64,000 bases of DNA. Origin: Anoplopoma fimbria (Eukaryota > Chordata > Actinopteri > Perciformes > Anoplopomatidae). Below, one piece after another: positions 33,001-43,865 of the stretch (the stretch's first letter is position 1; each line of letters opens with the position of its first letter). The stretch covers positions 1-64,000 of the forward strand of contig NW_026551973.1 of NCBI RefSeq assembly GCF_027596085.1. The letters run 5' to 3'. The position numbers were made by a program, and so were the translations under genes. The notes beneath the pieces were generated by a model. That model searched no databases, was not told the DNA's origin, and was given only the letters and a program-made list of their open reading frames with translations.

Positions 33001-33190
33001 AGAGGTACAGTAACTGAAAATGACTCCTATTAATGAGTTAGCAGCAGTTCTCTTACTTTGTGTCTGAGGGTCCAGGTTCATTACTGAAGTGTGGAGGTTC
33101 ATCTTTGGACGCATCACTCTTCATAGACAGACAGCCGGAGACTAGAGACTCTGCTCTGTCCTCCTCTTCCTCCACACAACCATTACTCAT
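10190..33190 (-). CDS. NLRC3-like NLR gene, FISNA-NACHT-LRR-B30.2 (left copy)
   Basis: A fish-specific NLR (NLR-C) gene; by family, a cytosolic innate immune sensor. Thirteen exons can be joined with GT-AG sites and compatible phases: 33190-33057, 32765-32649, 21288-21169, 20922-20809, 20042-19929, 18384-18306, 18150-17922, 17759-15956, three 174-bp LRR exons, a 47-bp linker and the B30.2 exon from 10771. My hand count gives an open frame of about 1230 codons. The NACHT exon has Walker A (GVAGIGKT) and Walker B ([10 protein letters not shown]). The frame is lost inside B30.2: the (CCT)n tract and flanking indels lead to a stop at 10359, and the rest of the domain lies in another frame down to 10190. 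The intron between exons 2 and 3 is swollen to 11 kb by transposons. Exon joins are inferred, not transcript-supported. It could be a live, SPRY-truncated gene or a recent pseudogene. Confidence 0.85.
10365..10432. repeat. (GAG/CTC)n trinucleotide microsatellite inside the B30.2 exon
   Basis: About 22 GAG/CTC units on the coding part of the left NLR gene. Read as CCT (proline) here, while the shorter right-arm tract at 59231-59270 is read as TCC (serine). The frame difference comes from small indels at each end of the tract. Confidence 0.95.
10941..10987 (-). CDS. 47-bp linker exon between LRRs and B30.2 (left)
   Basis: Flanked by CTTTCAG and GTAAGT; encodes [15 protein letters not shown], with a split tyrosine codon completed by the B30.2 exon. 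This short linker (usually ...RPGLRKY) is standard in teleost NLRC3-like genes. Confidence 0.85.
13596..13769 (-). CDS. LRR exon 3 of left NLR gene
   Basis: A 174-bp ribonuclease-inhibitor-type LRR exon starting [18 protein letters not shown] and containing LRELDLSYN. The acceptor is TTTGCAG and the donor GTATGA. It pairs with the right-arm exon at 56802-56975. Left reads [10 protein letters not shown] where the right copy reads LLSAGLEDPH, the family consensus. Confidence 0.9.
14141..14314 (-). CDS. LRR exon 2 of left NLR gene
   Basis: A 174-bp LRR exon with LSERSCEAL and [14 protein letters not shown] repeats, in phase with its neighbours. Pairs with right-arm exon 56262-56435, because both lie beside the same old LINE tail. 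Confidence 0.9.
14556..14905 (+). mobile_element. 3' end of a Rex1/L2-like LINE (old, shared by both arms)
   Basis: Begins GGAGAGGTACTGCAGGTCC, matching the 3' end of the LINE at about 26822, and ends with CTGCAAATGTCCCCGCTGTG...GGATTATCTTATCTTATT, the same tail as 27108-27165. A mirrored part of this copy is present in the right arm at about 55901-56010, so the insertion predates the arm duplication. Confidence 0.8.
15022..15071. repeat. (GA)n microsatellite
   Basis: About 24 GA units inside an intron of the left NLR gene. A direct duplication of about 38 bp (GTCGGTTACGTTCTAAAGC...) follows at about 15116-15193. Confidence 0.9.
15674..15847 (-). CDS. LRR exon 1 of left NLR gene
   Basis: 174 bp, encoding [18 protein letters not shown], then [19 protein letters not shown], then [12 protein letters not shown]. 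Acceptor CTTCAG, donor GTCAGA. Pairs with right exon 51529-51702. Confidence 0.92.
15956..17759 (-). CDS. NACHT exon of left NLR gene (intact)
   Basis: An 1804-bp exon, open throughout. It starts in the linker after FISNA ([20 protein letters not shown]), then has Walker A GVAGIGKT at about residues 97-104, Walker [11 protein letters not shown] at about 168-177, and a sensor-like WITTRP motif. It continues through winged-helix and NACHT-associated helices ([18 protein letters not shown]) to a helical stretch before the LRRs. NACHT modules bind ATP/dATP and drive oligomerisation in NLRs. The acceptor is TTCATTCAG and the donor GTAAGT. The right-arm paralogue is 2 bp longer and frameshifted. 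Confidence 0.95.
17922..18150 (-). CDS. FISNA exon of left NLR gene (intact)
   Basis: 229 bp after acceptor TTCCAG; reads [20 protein letters not shown], then [27 protein letters not shown] and [12 protein letters not shown]. This is the fish-specific NACHT-associated (FISNA) domain that precedes NACHT in NLRC3-like proteins. The right copy is 219 bp and out of frame. Confidence 0.93.
18306..18384 (-). CDS. 79-bp exon before FISNA (left)
   Basis: Encodes [20 protein letters not shown] and then LDSIFM, the usual linker ahead of the LLEEN start of FISNA. Acceptor TCCACAG, donor GTCTGT. Phase fits both neighbours. An identical partner lies at 48968-49046. Confidence 0.85.
18571..19400. mobile_element. 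Solo LTR (830 bp) with 4-bp target duplication
   Basis: The ends are TGTAGCCC...GGGTTACA, an 8-bp inverted pair with one mismatch and TG...CA termini. They are flanked by the direct repeat CCAG at 18567-18570 and 19401-19404. No internal gag or pol is present. It lies in the intron between the fifth N-terminal exon and the 79-bp exon, and no similar block was seen in the right arm. This fits a solo LTR left by recombination. Retroelement superfamily is not determined. Confidence 0.6.
19929..20042 (-). CDS. N-terminal repeat exon 5 (left), CVSMKSDRS module
   Basis: 114 bp, phase 2 on both sides. Encodes [20 protein letters not shown] and then [10 protein letters not shown]. The (S)CxSMKSD motif recurs once per exon in the N-terminal region of fish NLRC3-like proteins. 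Confidence 0.75.
20105..20222 (-). pseudogene. Degenerate copy of an N-terminal repeat exon
   Basis: After CTCTCAG the sequence TTCACATCAGCACAGAGGAAAG matches the start of the exon at 20922-20809. It then loses the MKSD core and runs into sequence matching that exon's downstream flank (ATGACCCACTGT...GAAACAATGAGC). It looks like a tandem duplicate with an internal deletion. Confidence 0.6.
20809..20922 (-). CDS. N-terminal repeat exon 4 (left), CVSMKSDRS module
   Basis: 114 bp, acceptor CTATCAG, donor GTAAGT. Encodes [20 protein letters not shown] and then [10 protein letters not shown]. Symmetric phase 2, so it can be gained or lost without shifting frame. Confidence 0.78.
21169..21288 (-). 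CDS. N-terminal repeat exon 3 (left), variant module
   Basis: 120 bp, encoding [20 protein letters not shown] and then [15 protein letters not shown]. The IHQRP start matches right-arm exon 47887-48021, but the MKSD core is changed to SSET. Donor GTAAGT. Confidence 0.72.
23016..24649 (+). pseudogene. LINE ORF2 core (end of endonuclease to reverse transcriptase), frame-broken
   Basis: Two overlapping open stretches (23016-23789 and 23765-24649) encode the segment after the endonuclease, then the RT domain. Motifs in order are [51 protein letters not shown], RQLxx-like [16 protein letters not shown], and [10 protein letters not shown]. The usual catalytic F/YADD is FSDD here. The frame shifts at about 23780 and again at about 24645, before the Harbinger insertion point. 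Confidence 0.85.
25020..25400 (+). pseudogene. HARBI1-like transposase, C-terminal remnant
   Basis: The last 65 or so codons read [20 protein letters not shown], then [13 protein letters not shown] and [14 protein letters not shown]. This is the end of the DDE_Tnp_4-type transposase of Harbinger elements (the LHNI/LHNL motif). The upstream catalytic D-D-E region is missing, and sequence before about 25185 in this frame has no family resemblance. Confidence 0.75.
26036..26233 (-). pseudogene. Myb/SANT-like DNA-binding protein fragment (Harbinger second gene)
   Basis: The N-terminal 50 codons read [20 protein letters not shown], then [18 protein letters not shown], a Myb/SANT-like (trihelix-type) domain start. 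It is oriented toward the transposase remnant. Proline-rich sequence further along the minus strand (25900-25536) may be the rest of the protein in other frames. In Harbinger elements this protein binds DNA and helps nuclear import of the transposase. Confidence 0.7.
28110..28538 (+). repeat. 5' LTR of the gypsy element
   Basis: Starts TGTGGCGTGGG and ends GTCGGCTACA. Contains a GAAATAAATATACC stretch, a likely polyadenylation region. A tandem GAGAGGTGGCGT(C/T)ACGG motif appears twice. Confidence 0.88.
28567..29560 (+). pseudogene. gag of the gypsy element, frameshifted
   Basis: Starts [20 protein letters not shown] with a coiled-coil-like [14 protein letters not shown] stretch, then the capsid-like part ([20 protein letters not shown]). 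The frame shifts around 29000-29100 and again near 29190. The end has a zinc knuckle [14 protein letters not shown] (about 29473-29514). Gag would bind and package element RNA. Broken here. Confidence 0.82.
29585..30508 (+). pseudogene. Protease and integrase N-terminal part of gypsy pol
   Basis: An open frame with the protease active-site motif VDSGCTQS (the usual DTG/DSG region) and LILGTDW, a linker, then the integrase zinc region H-x-H-C-C ([16 protein letters not shown] ... WCASCPECQ) and the start of the core ([11 protein letters not shown]). There is no RT between protease and integrase. The ATG at 29627 lies inside the protease and is unlikely to be a real start. The frame is lost after 30508 by a small indel in the core. 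Confidence 0.85.
30441..31394 (+). pseudogene. Integrase core and C-terminal part of gypsy pol
   Basis: The true coding part starts around 30515. It has core motifs [27 protein letters not shown] and [20 protein letters not shown], covering the second Asp and the Glu of the D,D-35-E triad. A C-terminal SH3-like part follows ([12 protein letters not shown] ... [19 protein letters not shown]), ending HLNLLKAW. The ORF then reads into the 3' LTR, marking the deletion joint at about 31280. Confidence 0.85.
31282..31686 (+). repeat. 3' LTR of the gypsy element, 5' end truncated
   Basis: Matches the 5' LTR from CTGCGCTCAGCTGCAGGCGG onward with few differences and ends GTCGGCTACA. The first 17 or so LTR bases and any polypurine tract are missing, replaced by the end of the integrase ORF. 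Confidence 0.85.
32649..32765 (-). CDS. N-terminal repeat exon 2 (left), CLSMKSDWS module
   Basis: 117 bp after TTTGCAG. Encodes [20 protein letters not shown], then [18 protein letters not shown]. In phase with exon 1. Right-arm partner at 46412-46531 is 3 bp longer and also open. Confidence 0.85.
32873..32876. other. Empty TTAA target site matching the right-arm piggyBac insertion
   Basis: The left arm reads AAGGTTTAACAGTTTGTATT here. The right arm has the reverse complement of this flank interrupted at exactly this TTAA by the element at 44180-46300. Confidence 0.9.
33057..33190 (-). CDS. First coding exon of left NLR gene ([11 protein letters not shown]...)
   Basis: The ATG at 33190 follows acceptor CTCTCAG (near 33209) and a short leader. 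It encodes [20 protein letters not shown], then [20 protein letters not shown]. 134 bp, leaving phase 2 for exon 2. This start was chosen because it opens the only frame that continues through all later exons. The right-arm version is frameshifted. Confidence 0.82.
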
Positions 33191-33275
33191 CTTCTGATCT
33201 GAAGTCAGTCTGAGAGTAAAACAGTAACACTGACTGTGAGCTCACAACACAAGAATCAAGACCGAGAGAACAGGA

Positions 33276-33415
<140 letters not shown>

Positions 33416-33536
33416 GTACAAAGTGTAATAACAGCAGACAGTTCATTCTAACATGTGTCTCCTCTACAGTCCACAGGGAGAAAACTGACTCACAGACTTT
33501 GACAGTAAAACAATCAGATGTTGGATTAACACTCAC

Positions 33537-33552
33537 CCTGCCTCAGCCTTAT
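33537..33552 (-). other. Candidate 5' UTR exon donor of left NLR gene
   Basis: The minus strand reads AAGGCTGAGGCAGG then GTGAGTG, a strong donor site. The same donor occurs in the right arm at 43326/43327. The exon upstream differs between arms, so the left leader start is not defined. Confidence 0.4.
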
Positions 33553-36500
33553 AGTGGCTTTTCAAAATAAACCTCCATCTTCACTGAAGTTTAGGTTTAA
33601 GCAACAAAACTACTTAGTGAGAACGAAGAAAAGATGGTGGTTCTCTCTCTAACTTGCTCCCTAACCAGTCAGAGTCTCTCTCTCTAGCTCCCAGTAACAC
33701 GGCCCAGTCAGAGTCTCTCCTCTCTAGCTCCCAGTAACACGGCCCAGTCAGAGTCTCTCCTCTCTACCTCCCTGGGTACATTCCAAGTCTCTTAATTGCA
33801 TCCACATTTCCCTCACTTGCATCCCAGAAACCATGGAAACCATGGAAACTGGAGAGAGGAAACAAGGAAATGTGTTTAACCCATAAGAACCCAGACCCAT
33901 TTGTCCTTAAAGGAAAATTATAGGGGATATAAAACAGACTAAATGGACCACAAGGAACACATTTCTGAAAATATTTTTTAAATACTACCACCTAAAGCCA
34001 ATGATCTGAAATGTTACATATATGTCACAATGGGCGTTTAGGTATAACTGTACTCCTCAACTTGGCCTTTTTTTGCTGTATACAACTGAACATCAAACTT
34101 ATGTTGTAAACTTAAGAAAACATGCACATAGTGCATGAAAAACAAAAAAACATCCCGAGGGAAAACATCAGCCCCATGTTTGAACCATTGTTAACAGTTC
34201 TTGCTTGTGTCCGTTGCGCTCAAACTCACTGTCATCTCCCTGGATGATCTTCAGTGCATTGAACACTGTATCTTTCATTCTTATCCATACTGCAAAAAAT
34301 GTGTGAAATTACTTTGAAATAGTAAAAAAAATAGGATAGTTAAATCTTTTATTTACTGATATGTAAAAACTCTTTACATTTTTTTATTAATAATTGAATC
34401 AATTTGCATTATTTTATGTTTACATTTGTTTAAATGTGTTTTGAATTGAACAACAGAACATTTATTAATTCAATCAGCTAAATCAATTGGTCAGCTCATT
34501 ACTTTTTTCTTATTGTGACAAATACTTCACATTGGTTTTTCTGAGACAATTTTAAGATTAAAGGCCCGATGTGACACATCTGTCACTCCGATATTTTCAT
34601 AACTTGTTATATATAAATTGATTTGAGAAATGGTTAAAATAGTTTAGATGTAATGTAGGACATGTTATCAAAGCATTAGAGTTGTTAAATGTGTTGAAAC
34701 TTACCTTTTGCAACAAAAACAAGCTTTTTTTAAATTAGCTAGTTCTGTCAAACGTACCATGAGCCCATTAGTGCTCTGGCATGCCTGTTGTTATTTTCAC
34801 TTCTATATGTATATCCTGCTGGGTAGCTCCATCAATTTTCATACATCATATTATTAGTTGATTTGTATTTTTATATTACTGATATGGATCTGCAAACTAA
34901 CAAGTGACTGAAGTTATTAAATAAATGTGGTGGAGTAAAAATTATAATATTAAGTTAAAAAATGTGGTGGAGTAGAACTATAAAGTAGCAGAAAATGGAA
35001 ATTAAAAGCTAAAATACAATTACAACAAAAATGCACTTTAGTACAGAACTTGAGTGAATGTACTTAGTTACATTCCATCAGTGATTTGTGGCAGTAAGAG
35101 ATTGTTGTAAGGAAACAAAAAAGAGAACGGAAACATTCAAGTATAAAGATGTGACTCATTCCTGGTCTCTGGAAGGGACTTTTACATTAGATTACTCAAG
35201 AAGTACACAGTTAAAGTACTTTATATTATTGGTGCATGTCGTCTATAAGGTCATACATACAAAAATAAAAAGGTTATAAACTACTTATGGAATAAAGGGT
35301 TTTTATTCCACATCAAAGTTAGACAAAAAGGCTGAATCTTGGTCTCTGGAAGGGACTTTTACATTAGATAACTCAAGAAGTACACAGTTAAAGTACTTCA
35401 TATTAGTTTTTATTGTATTCTAAATAATACTTAGTCCAAATAATAGGCTCATAAATTACTGTTCTGTTCCTTCACCACAAATAACCTAAACGAAGACTCA
35501 CTCGATCTTTTATTTTGAAATCCGGACCTGAAGTATCCCTTTAAGGGATGTGCGGTAGCTTTACAGTGGACATTCTATAACACTGAACATACTAAACTTT
35601 ATTTAGACTCTATTTGTATTCAGTTGGTTTAATAAACACATGTAGTTGAGGAGGAGTTCAGAGGAGGATCAGAGAAGAAGAACAGAACACATCTCAGAAA
35701 CTCTTCAGTCCTTATTTGATCTTTAGAAAGGAACCAAAGTGACTTTAGAGTTCAGTCTCACCAGAAGAAGTTACATAAATACCAGTTATTAATAATACTA
35801 GTAGAGCAAAGAGTCTTCAGGAGTCCCTCAGAGAAAAGAGTCTCTTACTAACCTTTAGATGAAGAGAAGAAGAAGCTGCGACATCACGAGCTCCCAGAGT
35901 TAAACTAAAGGGAGAACAGGAAGGGAGCGAACTTGGTTAGAACTTGCTTTGGAGTCGAGTTGAGACCTGTTTAAAATTCATACTGTGTTGGAGTCAAAAC
36001 ATACAGACAGACAGAGTTGTTTTCACCCAGCTCGAACGCAGATGTCAACTTTGGCAAACTGTGATTCGCTCAGATTAATTGTGATTCAACATCTGTTGGA
36101 CTAAAGACTGAAGTGAACAAACCTTTTGTTAATTATGAATTTTGTTGTTTTTACAGTTAAAACTCAAAGCACAAAAGAAAACATTCTGTCTCTGCTGCTC
36201 AGCTCCTCTTTAACACAAAGTCTGAAAAGAAAAGTAAAATAGAAAAAGTGTCTCAGCCAGTTGAGTTAAAAAAAGGTTGATTACAACCTGCTGATTAATG
36301 TGCAGACTTTGAGAAATAAAAAGGGCAGCAAAAGTTCCCATTGAAACTCAGTGAAATGTAATACATTCTTCTTCAATACAATACCATTTAATACTGATGT
36401 TGGCAGTAAATAAACTTAGTTGCAGACTAACTTTGGTACAGTAACATTAAGTTATTATTAAAAAACATGTAAAAGGTTAAAAGAATACTGCATGAATAGC

Positions 36501-37615
36501 ATATTGAATTTAACTAATTGAACTTTGGTTATTTCATAGAATTATTCAGTTAATCTTCAACATCTGTCTGTTAAAGTTCAGATTTCTGGAGATTAAACAA
36601 ACTTCACTTTACCTTCTTTTAAACCACAATAACAACATGTTAAAATATGTCACTTTAAATGCTCATCCTATAAATTTACAGTGTTTACAAGTTAGATATT
36701 GTTCATCAACTTCCACCAGATGGAGCTGTGCTGTTTCTCCTCATGATCTCCCTTCAGAGTCCAGAAGTCAGTAAAACCCAGAACAGTGAAATGACATGTG
36801 ACTGTCCTAATAGAAAACACTGTGGTCGCTATGGTAACATGTGGAAGCTTTCATTTAATGGGATTGTTCACTTCACCATTTGATCAGTTAGTAAAAGGTC
36901 GACTACAACCTGGTGATCAATGAGAGAAAAACTGAACACTAAAGAAAACACAAACACATTGAAACACTATAAGAAATGGACTAAATCTCTTGAAGATCAA
37001 ATGAGGAAATGAACATGAAGCTTTGTGGACTTAAAGGGTTGAAAGCAGCAGGTGAGAGCAAACAGAGTCTCTCAGGTGTGTTTCAGTGCAGGAACAAAGG
37101 CCCAGGTGAGCTCTCTGGTCCCTGCTGGGTCCTAGTGCTCGTCTGTCTGTTACCTTCCCCTCCACATCAGTAACAGTCCTGACAGACCCCAGATCAGACG
37201 GAGCTCATCTTCTTCATCACAGTGTCATCATTTAAAGCAACATTTCATCTGGTTTTCAACATTTCTGTTTCCCAGCTGATGTTTTTAGTTTGATAGCAGC
37301 TTTAAACAATCACACGTTCACAACAATCAATGAGGTCATTTCAACCAATCACAGCTCCACTTACTGAACTTTTAGCCATGAACTTCATCAGTGTGCAGCT
37401 CTCTTCTGTCCTCAGCAGGTCTGTGTAGAAAAGGAGCTCCGTGCTTCACTTCAGCTTAAACTTCTATCAGACGAAGTGAAGTGACGCAGCTTCTTATCCT
37501 TCATCAGAGAGGGTGTGTCCTCACGTCACCATCAAAGTATGCAGTCTGACTGGTTGGACTGAGTCTCAGTCTGAGCTGCGTTCACAGGATCAGATGTCTT
37601 TGTGAACACAAACCT
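33553..37615. other. Spacer, left half: rearranged NLR upstream DNA, no gene recognised
   Basis: Contains a tandem repeat of about 40 bp (CAGTCAGAGTCTCTCCTCTC type, three copies, about 33666-33773). Two blocks (34178-34450 and 34790-35190) recur inverted in the right arm at 46745-47020 and 47045-47455. A direct duplication (TTACATTAGATNACTCAAG...) occurs at about 35160-35230 and 35337-35405. A minus-strand stretch at about 35860-35935 could be a leader exon. No ORF of known family. Confidence 0.5.
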
Positions 37616-37695
37616 CCTCACAGCTCAAACAAGAGTCTCTCAGGATCAAATCCAGCATCTGTGGAAAAATCATTACAACTTGTAAAGAGTTGCTA
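37616..37695 (+). repeat. Extra diverged copy of a sequence from the NLR 3' flank
   Basis: ACAAGAGTCTCTCAGGATCA...CATCTGTGGAAAAAT..TTACAACTTGTAAAGAGTTG aligns in the same orientation with about 59800-59870, and inverted with about 9770-9840. It is a third, diverged copy of the 3'-flank sequence, lying in the spacer. Confidence 0.6.
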
Positions 37696-37879
37696 TGACA
37701 ACAGCCTGAATTCTGTTGTTTGGACCAGATAGTTTAGAGGATCCATGCACGCCCCTCTTTGTCACCTTGTCTTCTTGTATCTGTAGACGAGGAGGGAACA
37801 GATGATCAAGCAGGAACCTTTGTAAATGTAAATGTTGTGTAGAGTTTAGCTTGAATAAATACATTCACTAAGACAACAG

Positions 37880-39200
37880 AGTCTGACCTGAGAGTGTTTT
37901 TATTCATCACTCCACTTTGTTGATCTGGTTGAACTTGTCAGTGTAGTGCAAATAGTTGGTGACATCCCATAATTCCCAGCACAGCTCCACCCAACTGCCA
38001 CCTGACTAGAGGTCTAATCAGCCAGAGTGGTTGAAAACAGCTGTGTGGCTGTGCAGAGACTTTAAATTGTAAATAAACTATAACTGTATCTGTCAGATAC
38101 ATGTAGTGAAGTAAAAAGTACAACATGTACCTCTGGGATGTCGTGGAGTACAAGTATCAAGTAGCACAACATGAAATACTGCAGTAAAGTACAAGTAGCT
38201 CATCAGTGTACTTGAGGAAATGTTTTCACATTGGAACAGAGACAGAAATGTGTCACATGAGAAAGACTCACATTGTTGATCTGGTTGAACCTGTTTGGGC
38301 GGGACAACTTACCCACATACCCGTCTTAATCTGCGTTCCAAATCAAATACTTTTTATCTTTACTTTTAGGACATACTGCAGCTTCCTCACAGAGTACATA
38401 CTGCTGCATGCAGAATGCATTCAACTGGGACGTACTACATCCTCCCAACATGGCACCTTGAACTTTGACCCTCTTGCTCACATATCTGCTGTGCAAAGGA
38501 TTTTGGGTCAGAATAGCCCGGAAAGCATGCTGGCTTGCGAACAGCTAAGTTGTGAACAAATGTGGAACACAAGCTGTGATTCCTGCAGCAAACAGCCCCA
38601 AGGTGGATACAGCACGACCACTGTCAGAAAACACCTGCAGGAAAGCCAAGATATCCTCAAGGGAGCAGGAAGGTGGTGTGAGGCCCTTGATCCTAATTTC
38701 ATCTGATCTCTCATTCATTCATTCATTCATGTGCAATATAAATCCAATGTATCCACTGTGCAATATTAACACCCGTTCTGTTCGTTTGTATCATACTTTA
38801 GTTATTTTTGTTGTTATTTTTTTACTTCTTTATTATACTTTTACTGTGTCATTACATATTTCGGCCTTGAGGGGATGGAGCCCTCTACCTGCAGAGCAGA
38901 GGGCAGGTCCGGTACCCACTAGGGCCGCTAGTGATGCAAGGTGCAGGACCCACCCGGTGCCTGGACTCTACGGAGCTACCAGTAACATGAACAGGTGCTG
39001 CTTTGAACCCTGTTGTAGTTGCATCATCAGGCGTAAAGGGGGGCAAGGCATTCAGCAGGATGGAGGGCCAGGTCGGCCAACGGGGGTCACTGGTTGTTTT
39101 CTCTATTTGTGAATGAGAGAGAAAAGGTGATGATCTGCCCACGTTAAGACACACTGCTGCCCTGTGTAGGGCCGGGGATCTGACAAACTCCCGTCTGTTG
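37880..39200. other. No gene recognised
   Basis: The 166-codon ORF at 38206-38706 has no recognisable domain and looks like repeat sequence. Sequence at 38860-39190 may continue the DIRS-like fragment that follows, but it cannot be assigned. Confidence 0.35.
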
Positions 39201-39204
39201 AAGT

Positions 39205-39405
39205 TCACATCCACAGTTTTCTTGCCTCAACGTGCTTCCCCTTCAGTTGTGGAGTGAAATGGTGCAGCACCTTGTCGACAGCAACAAGCTCCAGCAGGTG
39301 GATGTGGTGGGAGGAGTCCGGCCACGTGCCTCCCAAACTGGCTTGCTCAATATTCCCGCCCCGTCCTGTCAGGATGCCAGGTTGTTTTAGGACAAAACCT
39401 TCCAT
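39205..39405 (-). pseudogene. DIRS-like retrotransposon RNase H fragment
   Basis: The minus strand encodes GGTWPDSSHHIHLLELVAVD, then KVLHHFTPQLKGKHV, matching the RNase H motif region of DIRS-type elements (W...xxxIxxLELxAVxxALxHF). About 66 codons remain and no tyrosine recombinase was seen. A degraded scrap. Confidence 0.6.
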
Positions 39406-39592
39406 GCCCTCATTATGGATATTTTACACACTCTAGGTAAACATGACACAATCACAATACATGTAAAGACAAATGCTGCAAGGTTGGCAAAACAACACAT
39501 ACATATAAAACATATTTGCATCTTATTATTTCAGTAATAATAATATGAAAAATACAATTTGTACTGTGTTTTTGCCTCTGAGAATGCTGATG

Positions 39593-40920
<1,328 letters not shown>

Positions 40921-40925
40921 GCAAC

Positions 40926-41265
40926 GTGCTCTGTTCAAAAACAAGCGGCGTCAAACTTCAACGGAAAACTGTTCTTTCCCTTGAGGACCTCTTCATTCAG
41001 AACACAGTGATGTTCCTTATGTTTTCTAATCCCAACATTCAAAGTGTGTTTAACATACATCTCAGCCAGAAGCCACATACCCGAAGAGGCATACTTTCTG
41101 TCATAAACTCAATCTTTGATCCACTTGGCTTCCTAGCTCCTCTCATTCTCCCAGCTAAGCAGTTGCTACAGGAGCTCTGCCAGAGAGGCTTTGGATGGGA
41201 CGGACCTTTGGCCCAGGCTATACTGGATCAGTGGATAGACTGGGTCAAAGTGTCAGGTACAGTGT
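40926..41265 (+). pseudogene. BEL/Pao LTR retrotransposon pol fragment
   Basis: The reading frame includes [20 protein letters not shown], then [15 protein letters not shown] and [17 protein letters not shown]. The RRGxLSxxxSxxDPLGxxxP motif is typical of the RT-RNase H connection region of BEL/Pao elements. About 110 codons remain with no neighbouring domains. Confidence 0.8.
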
Positions 41266-41562
41266 TTATCAAAGTGATAAACAATGTACCTGAAAGCTGA
41301 AACACAGAACTCTATCATGACATTGACGTCTTGTTTAGTTCAACCAACAGTCCAAACCCCAAAGACACTCAGACAGAGAGACAGACAGACAGGTTTTTAT
41401 TTTAGTTTTTTTAAATAATCTATTTATTTCAAAGTTAGTGTATTTAGGTATTAAAAACTAGGTTTTTAGTATTTCTGTTGTACTTCTGTCAGTTTGTTTG
41501 AACATGTTACGATATCAACAGAAAACACTGCATGGACTAAATTTTATATAAAAGCTGAATTA

Positions 41563-41565
<3 letters not shown>

Positions 41566-41629
<64 letters not shown>
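41566..41629. repeat. (ATT)n microsatellite
   Basis: About 21 ATT/TTA units. Confidence 0.95.
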
Positions 41630-41631
<2 letters not shown>

Positions 41632-41786
41632 CTTCTATATTTATGATGGAATTGATTTGAGATTTTTAAAAGGATTAATGACATTATTTAACAGTTGATC
41701 CCTTTTGAGTTAGATATAGCACATGTTTATATTATCTGTTTTTAGGTTACAGTAGATGCAACTGAAGCCGGTCTGTAACTCTACTC

Positions 41787-41842
<56 letters not shown>
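41787..41842. repeat. (GAT)n microsatellite
   Basis: About 18 GAT units. The poly-Ser ORF on the minus strand is an artefact of it. Confidence 0.95.
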
Positions 41843-43076
41843 CTGTTTGAAGCTGAACATAGTTTCTTTTGTCAAGCTTAAACAACATTGTCATAAAGTT
41901 TTCCTTTATAATTTGACAACAAGCCACACAGCAGAGAAGATTGAAGGATGACTTTACTTTGGAGAGCAGATCAGACTTCAGCTGTAGTTTGTTGGTTTGG
42001 ACAGCAGGGGACGCTGCTGCATCAACAATGAGACTCAAACACACAACAGTGTTTCTGTCTCCTCTGCACTCAGACACACAGACACACAGGGAGACGGGCG
42101 GGGATCAAACCTGTGACACGGACACAAATTAAACCCATCAGCATGAATATCAAGTTGAGCTGTGAAACATTCCATCAACCTCTTTAAATCCACTTCTCTC
42201 CTCAGATTTCCCCTCAAGCAGCTTTAAGGTTGGAAAACTGCTGCAGCTGGATTAGATTCAGTGTTGAAGTCAAACATTAAACCACCATCTTTGTTTTCTT
42301 TATTTCCACTGGTGGAAAGACACCAAGTACATCTACTCAAGTACTGTAGTACAGTTTTGAAGTATGTGTACTTTGTACCTGAATACATCCATGTTCTGCT
42401 ACTTTATACTTCTACTCCACTAGATCTCAGAAGGGAACATTGTACTTTTTACTCCACTACATTTATTAAACAGCTATAGTTATTATCAGATTAATATTTA
42501 AAATACTAAACATGTGATCAGTTTATTAAATATGAAGCATTAGTTTAGATAAAACTACCAAACAGTATTAACAAGAAGTTCAAATGAGCTCCATCTGGAC
42601 CAGCTACATGTTAAAGTACCTTCTACATTATAATGATCAATAATAATGATCCAATAATATAATAATTAAACACAGAGGGGGCATTCTGCATAATGAGTAC
42701 TTTTACTTTGAATCATTGCAGTCCTTCTGTACTTTAACTGAAGTAACATGTTGAATGCAGTACTTTAAGTTATGATGAAGTATTTCTCATACTGGTACTT
42801 CTTGAGTAAATGATCTGAATACTTCCTCCACCACTGTTAATTCAAGTGAAGAAGATCCACATTAAAGTTGGGTAAGATGTGAACTGTTCTTCTGGTTCTG
42901 CTTGTTGGTTCTGGTTCTTATCAAATCCTCTGATTCAGAAAATTAACCACAATATGAATTAATGTAAATAAGAGATTTCACGATGATAATAAATAGTTTG
43001 GATTCAGCTTTCATTAAGTCTGCCGAACTGCTCTGTCTGCGCAGGCGCACTGTGCTGTTTGTCTGTAAGCTTCTAG

Positions 43077-43078
<2 letters not shown>

Positions 43079-43156
<78 letters not shown>
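43079..43156. repeat. (CA)n microsatellite
   Basis: CA run just outside the inner end of the right arm, flanked on both sides by the motif CTTCTAGA. Confidence 0.95.
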
Positions 43157-43158
<2 letters not shown>

Positions 43159-43254
43159 CTAGATGAACTCACCTGATTTCCTGTAAATGAAGAGGGGAGG
43201 AGTCACAGTGATCAGGTGATCCTGTTACCTGAGAACAGGAAAAGAACCTTGTTG

Positions 43255-43326
43255 TGTTCAGTGCGTCAGTTCAGACTCCATGTTGAGTGGACGGAGCAGA
43301 AGGAGGTAAACTGAAGGCTGAGGCAG
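43255..43326 (+). other. Candidate 5' UTR exon of the right NLR locus
   Basis: Ends AAGGCTGAGGCAGG then GTGAGTG (good donor), with the next acceptor CTCTCAG at about 43847 leading to the ATG at 43866. The donor is shared with the left arm at 33537. The start of the exon is not defined. Confidence 0.35.
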
Positions 43327-43445
43327 GGTGAGTGTTAATCCAACATCTGATTGTTTTACTGTCAAAGTCTGTGAGTCAGTTTTCTCCCTGTGGACTGTAG
43401 AGGAGACACATGTTAGAATGAACTGTCTGCTGTTATTACACTTTG

Positions 43446-43744
<299 letters not shown>

Positions 43745-43865
43745 GTTACTTCATGTTCTCGGTCTTGGGTGTGGCTCTTGAACAAACCTGTTTGTCTTGA
43801 TTCTTGTGTTGTGAGCTCACAGTCAGTGTTACTGTTTTACTCTCAGACTGACTTCAGATCAGATA

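Larger units (their letters stand above)
41300..43078. other. No gene recognised; (ATT)n and (GAT)n microsatellites
   Basis: Holds (ATT)n at 41566-41629 and (GAT)n at 41787-41842 and is otherwise AT-rich. Near 42310-42450 is a repeat-like stretch rich in TACTTTTACTCCAC-type motifs, similar to about 47180-47330. No coding potential. Confidence 0.45.

Noticed and set aside
38206..38706. A 166-codon ORF considered as a gene
   Set aside because: No domain or splice context was found, and composition varies along it; it looks like repeat-derived sequence.
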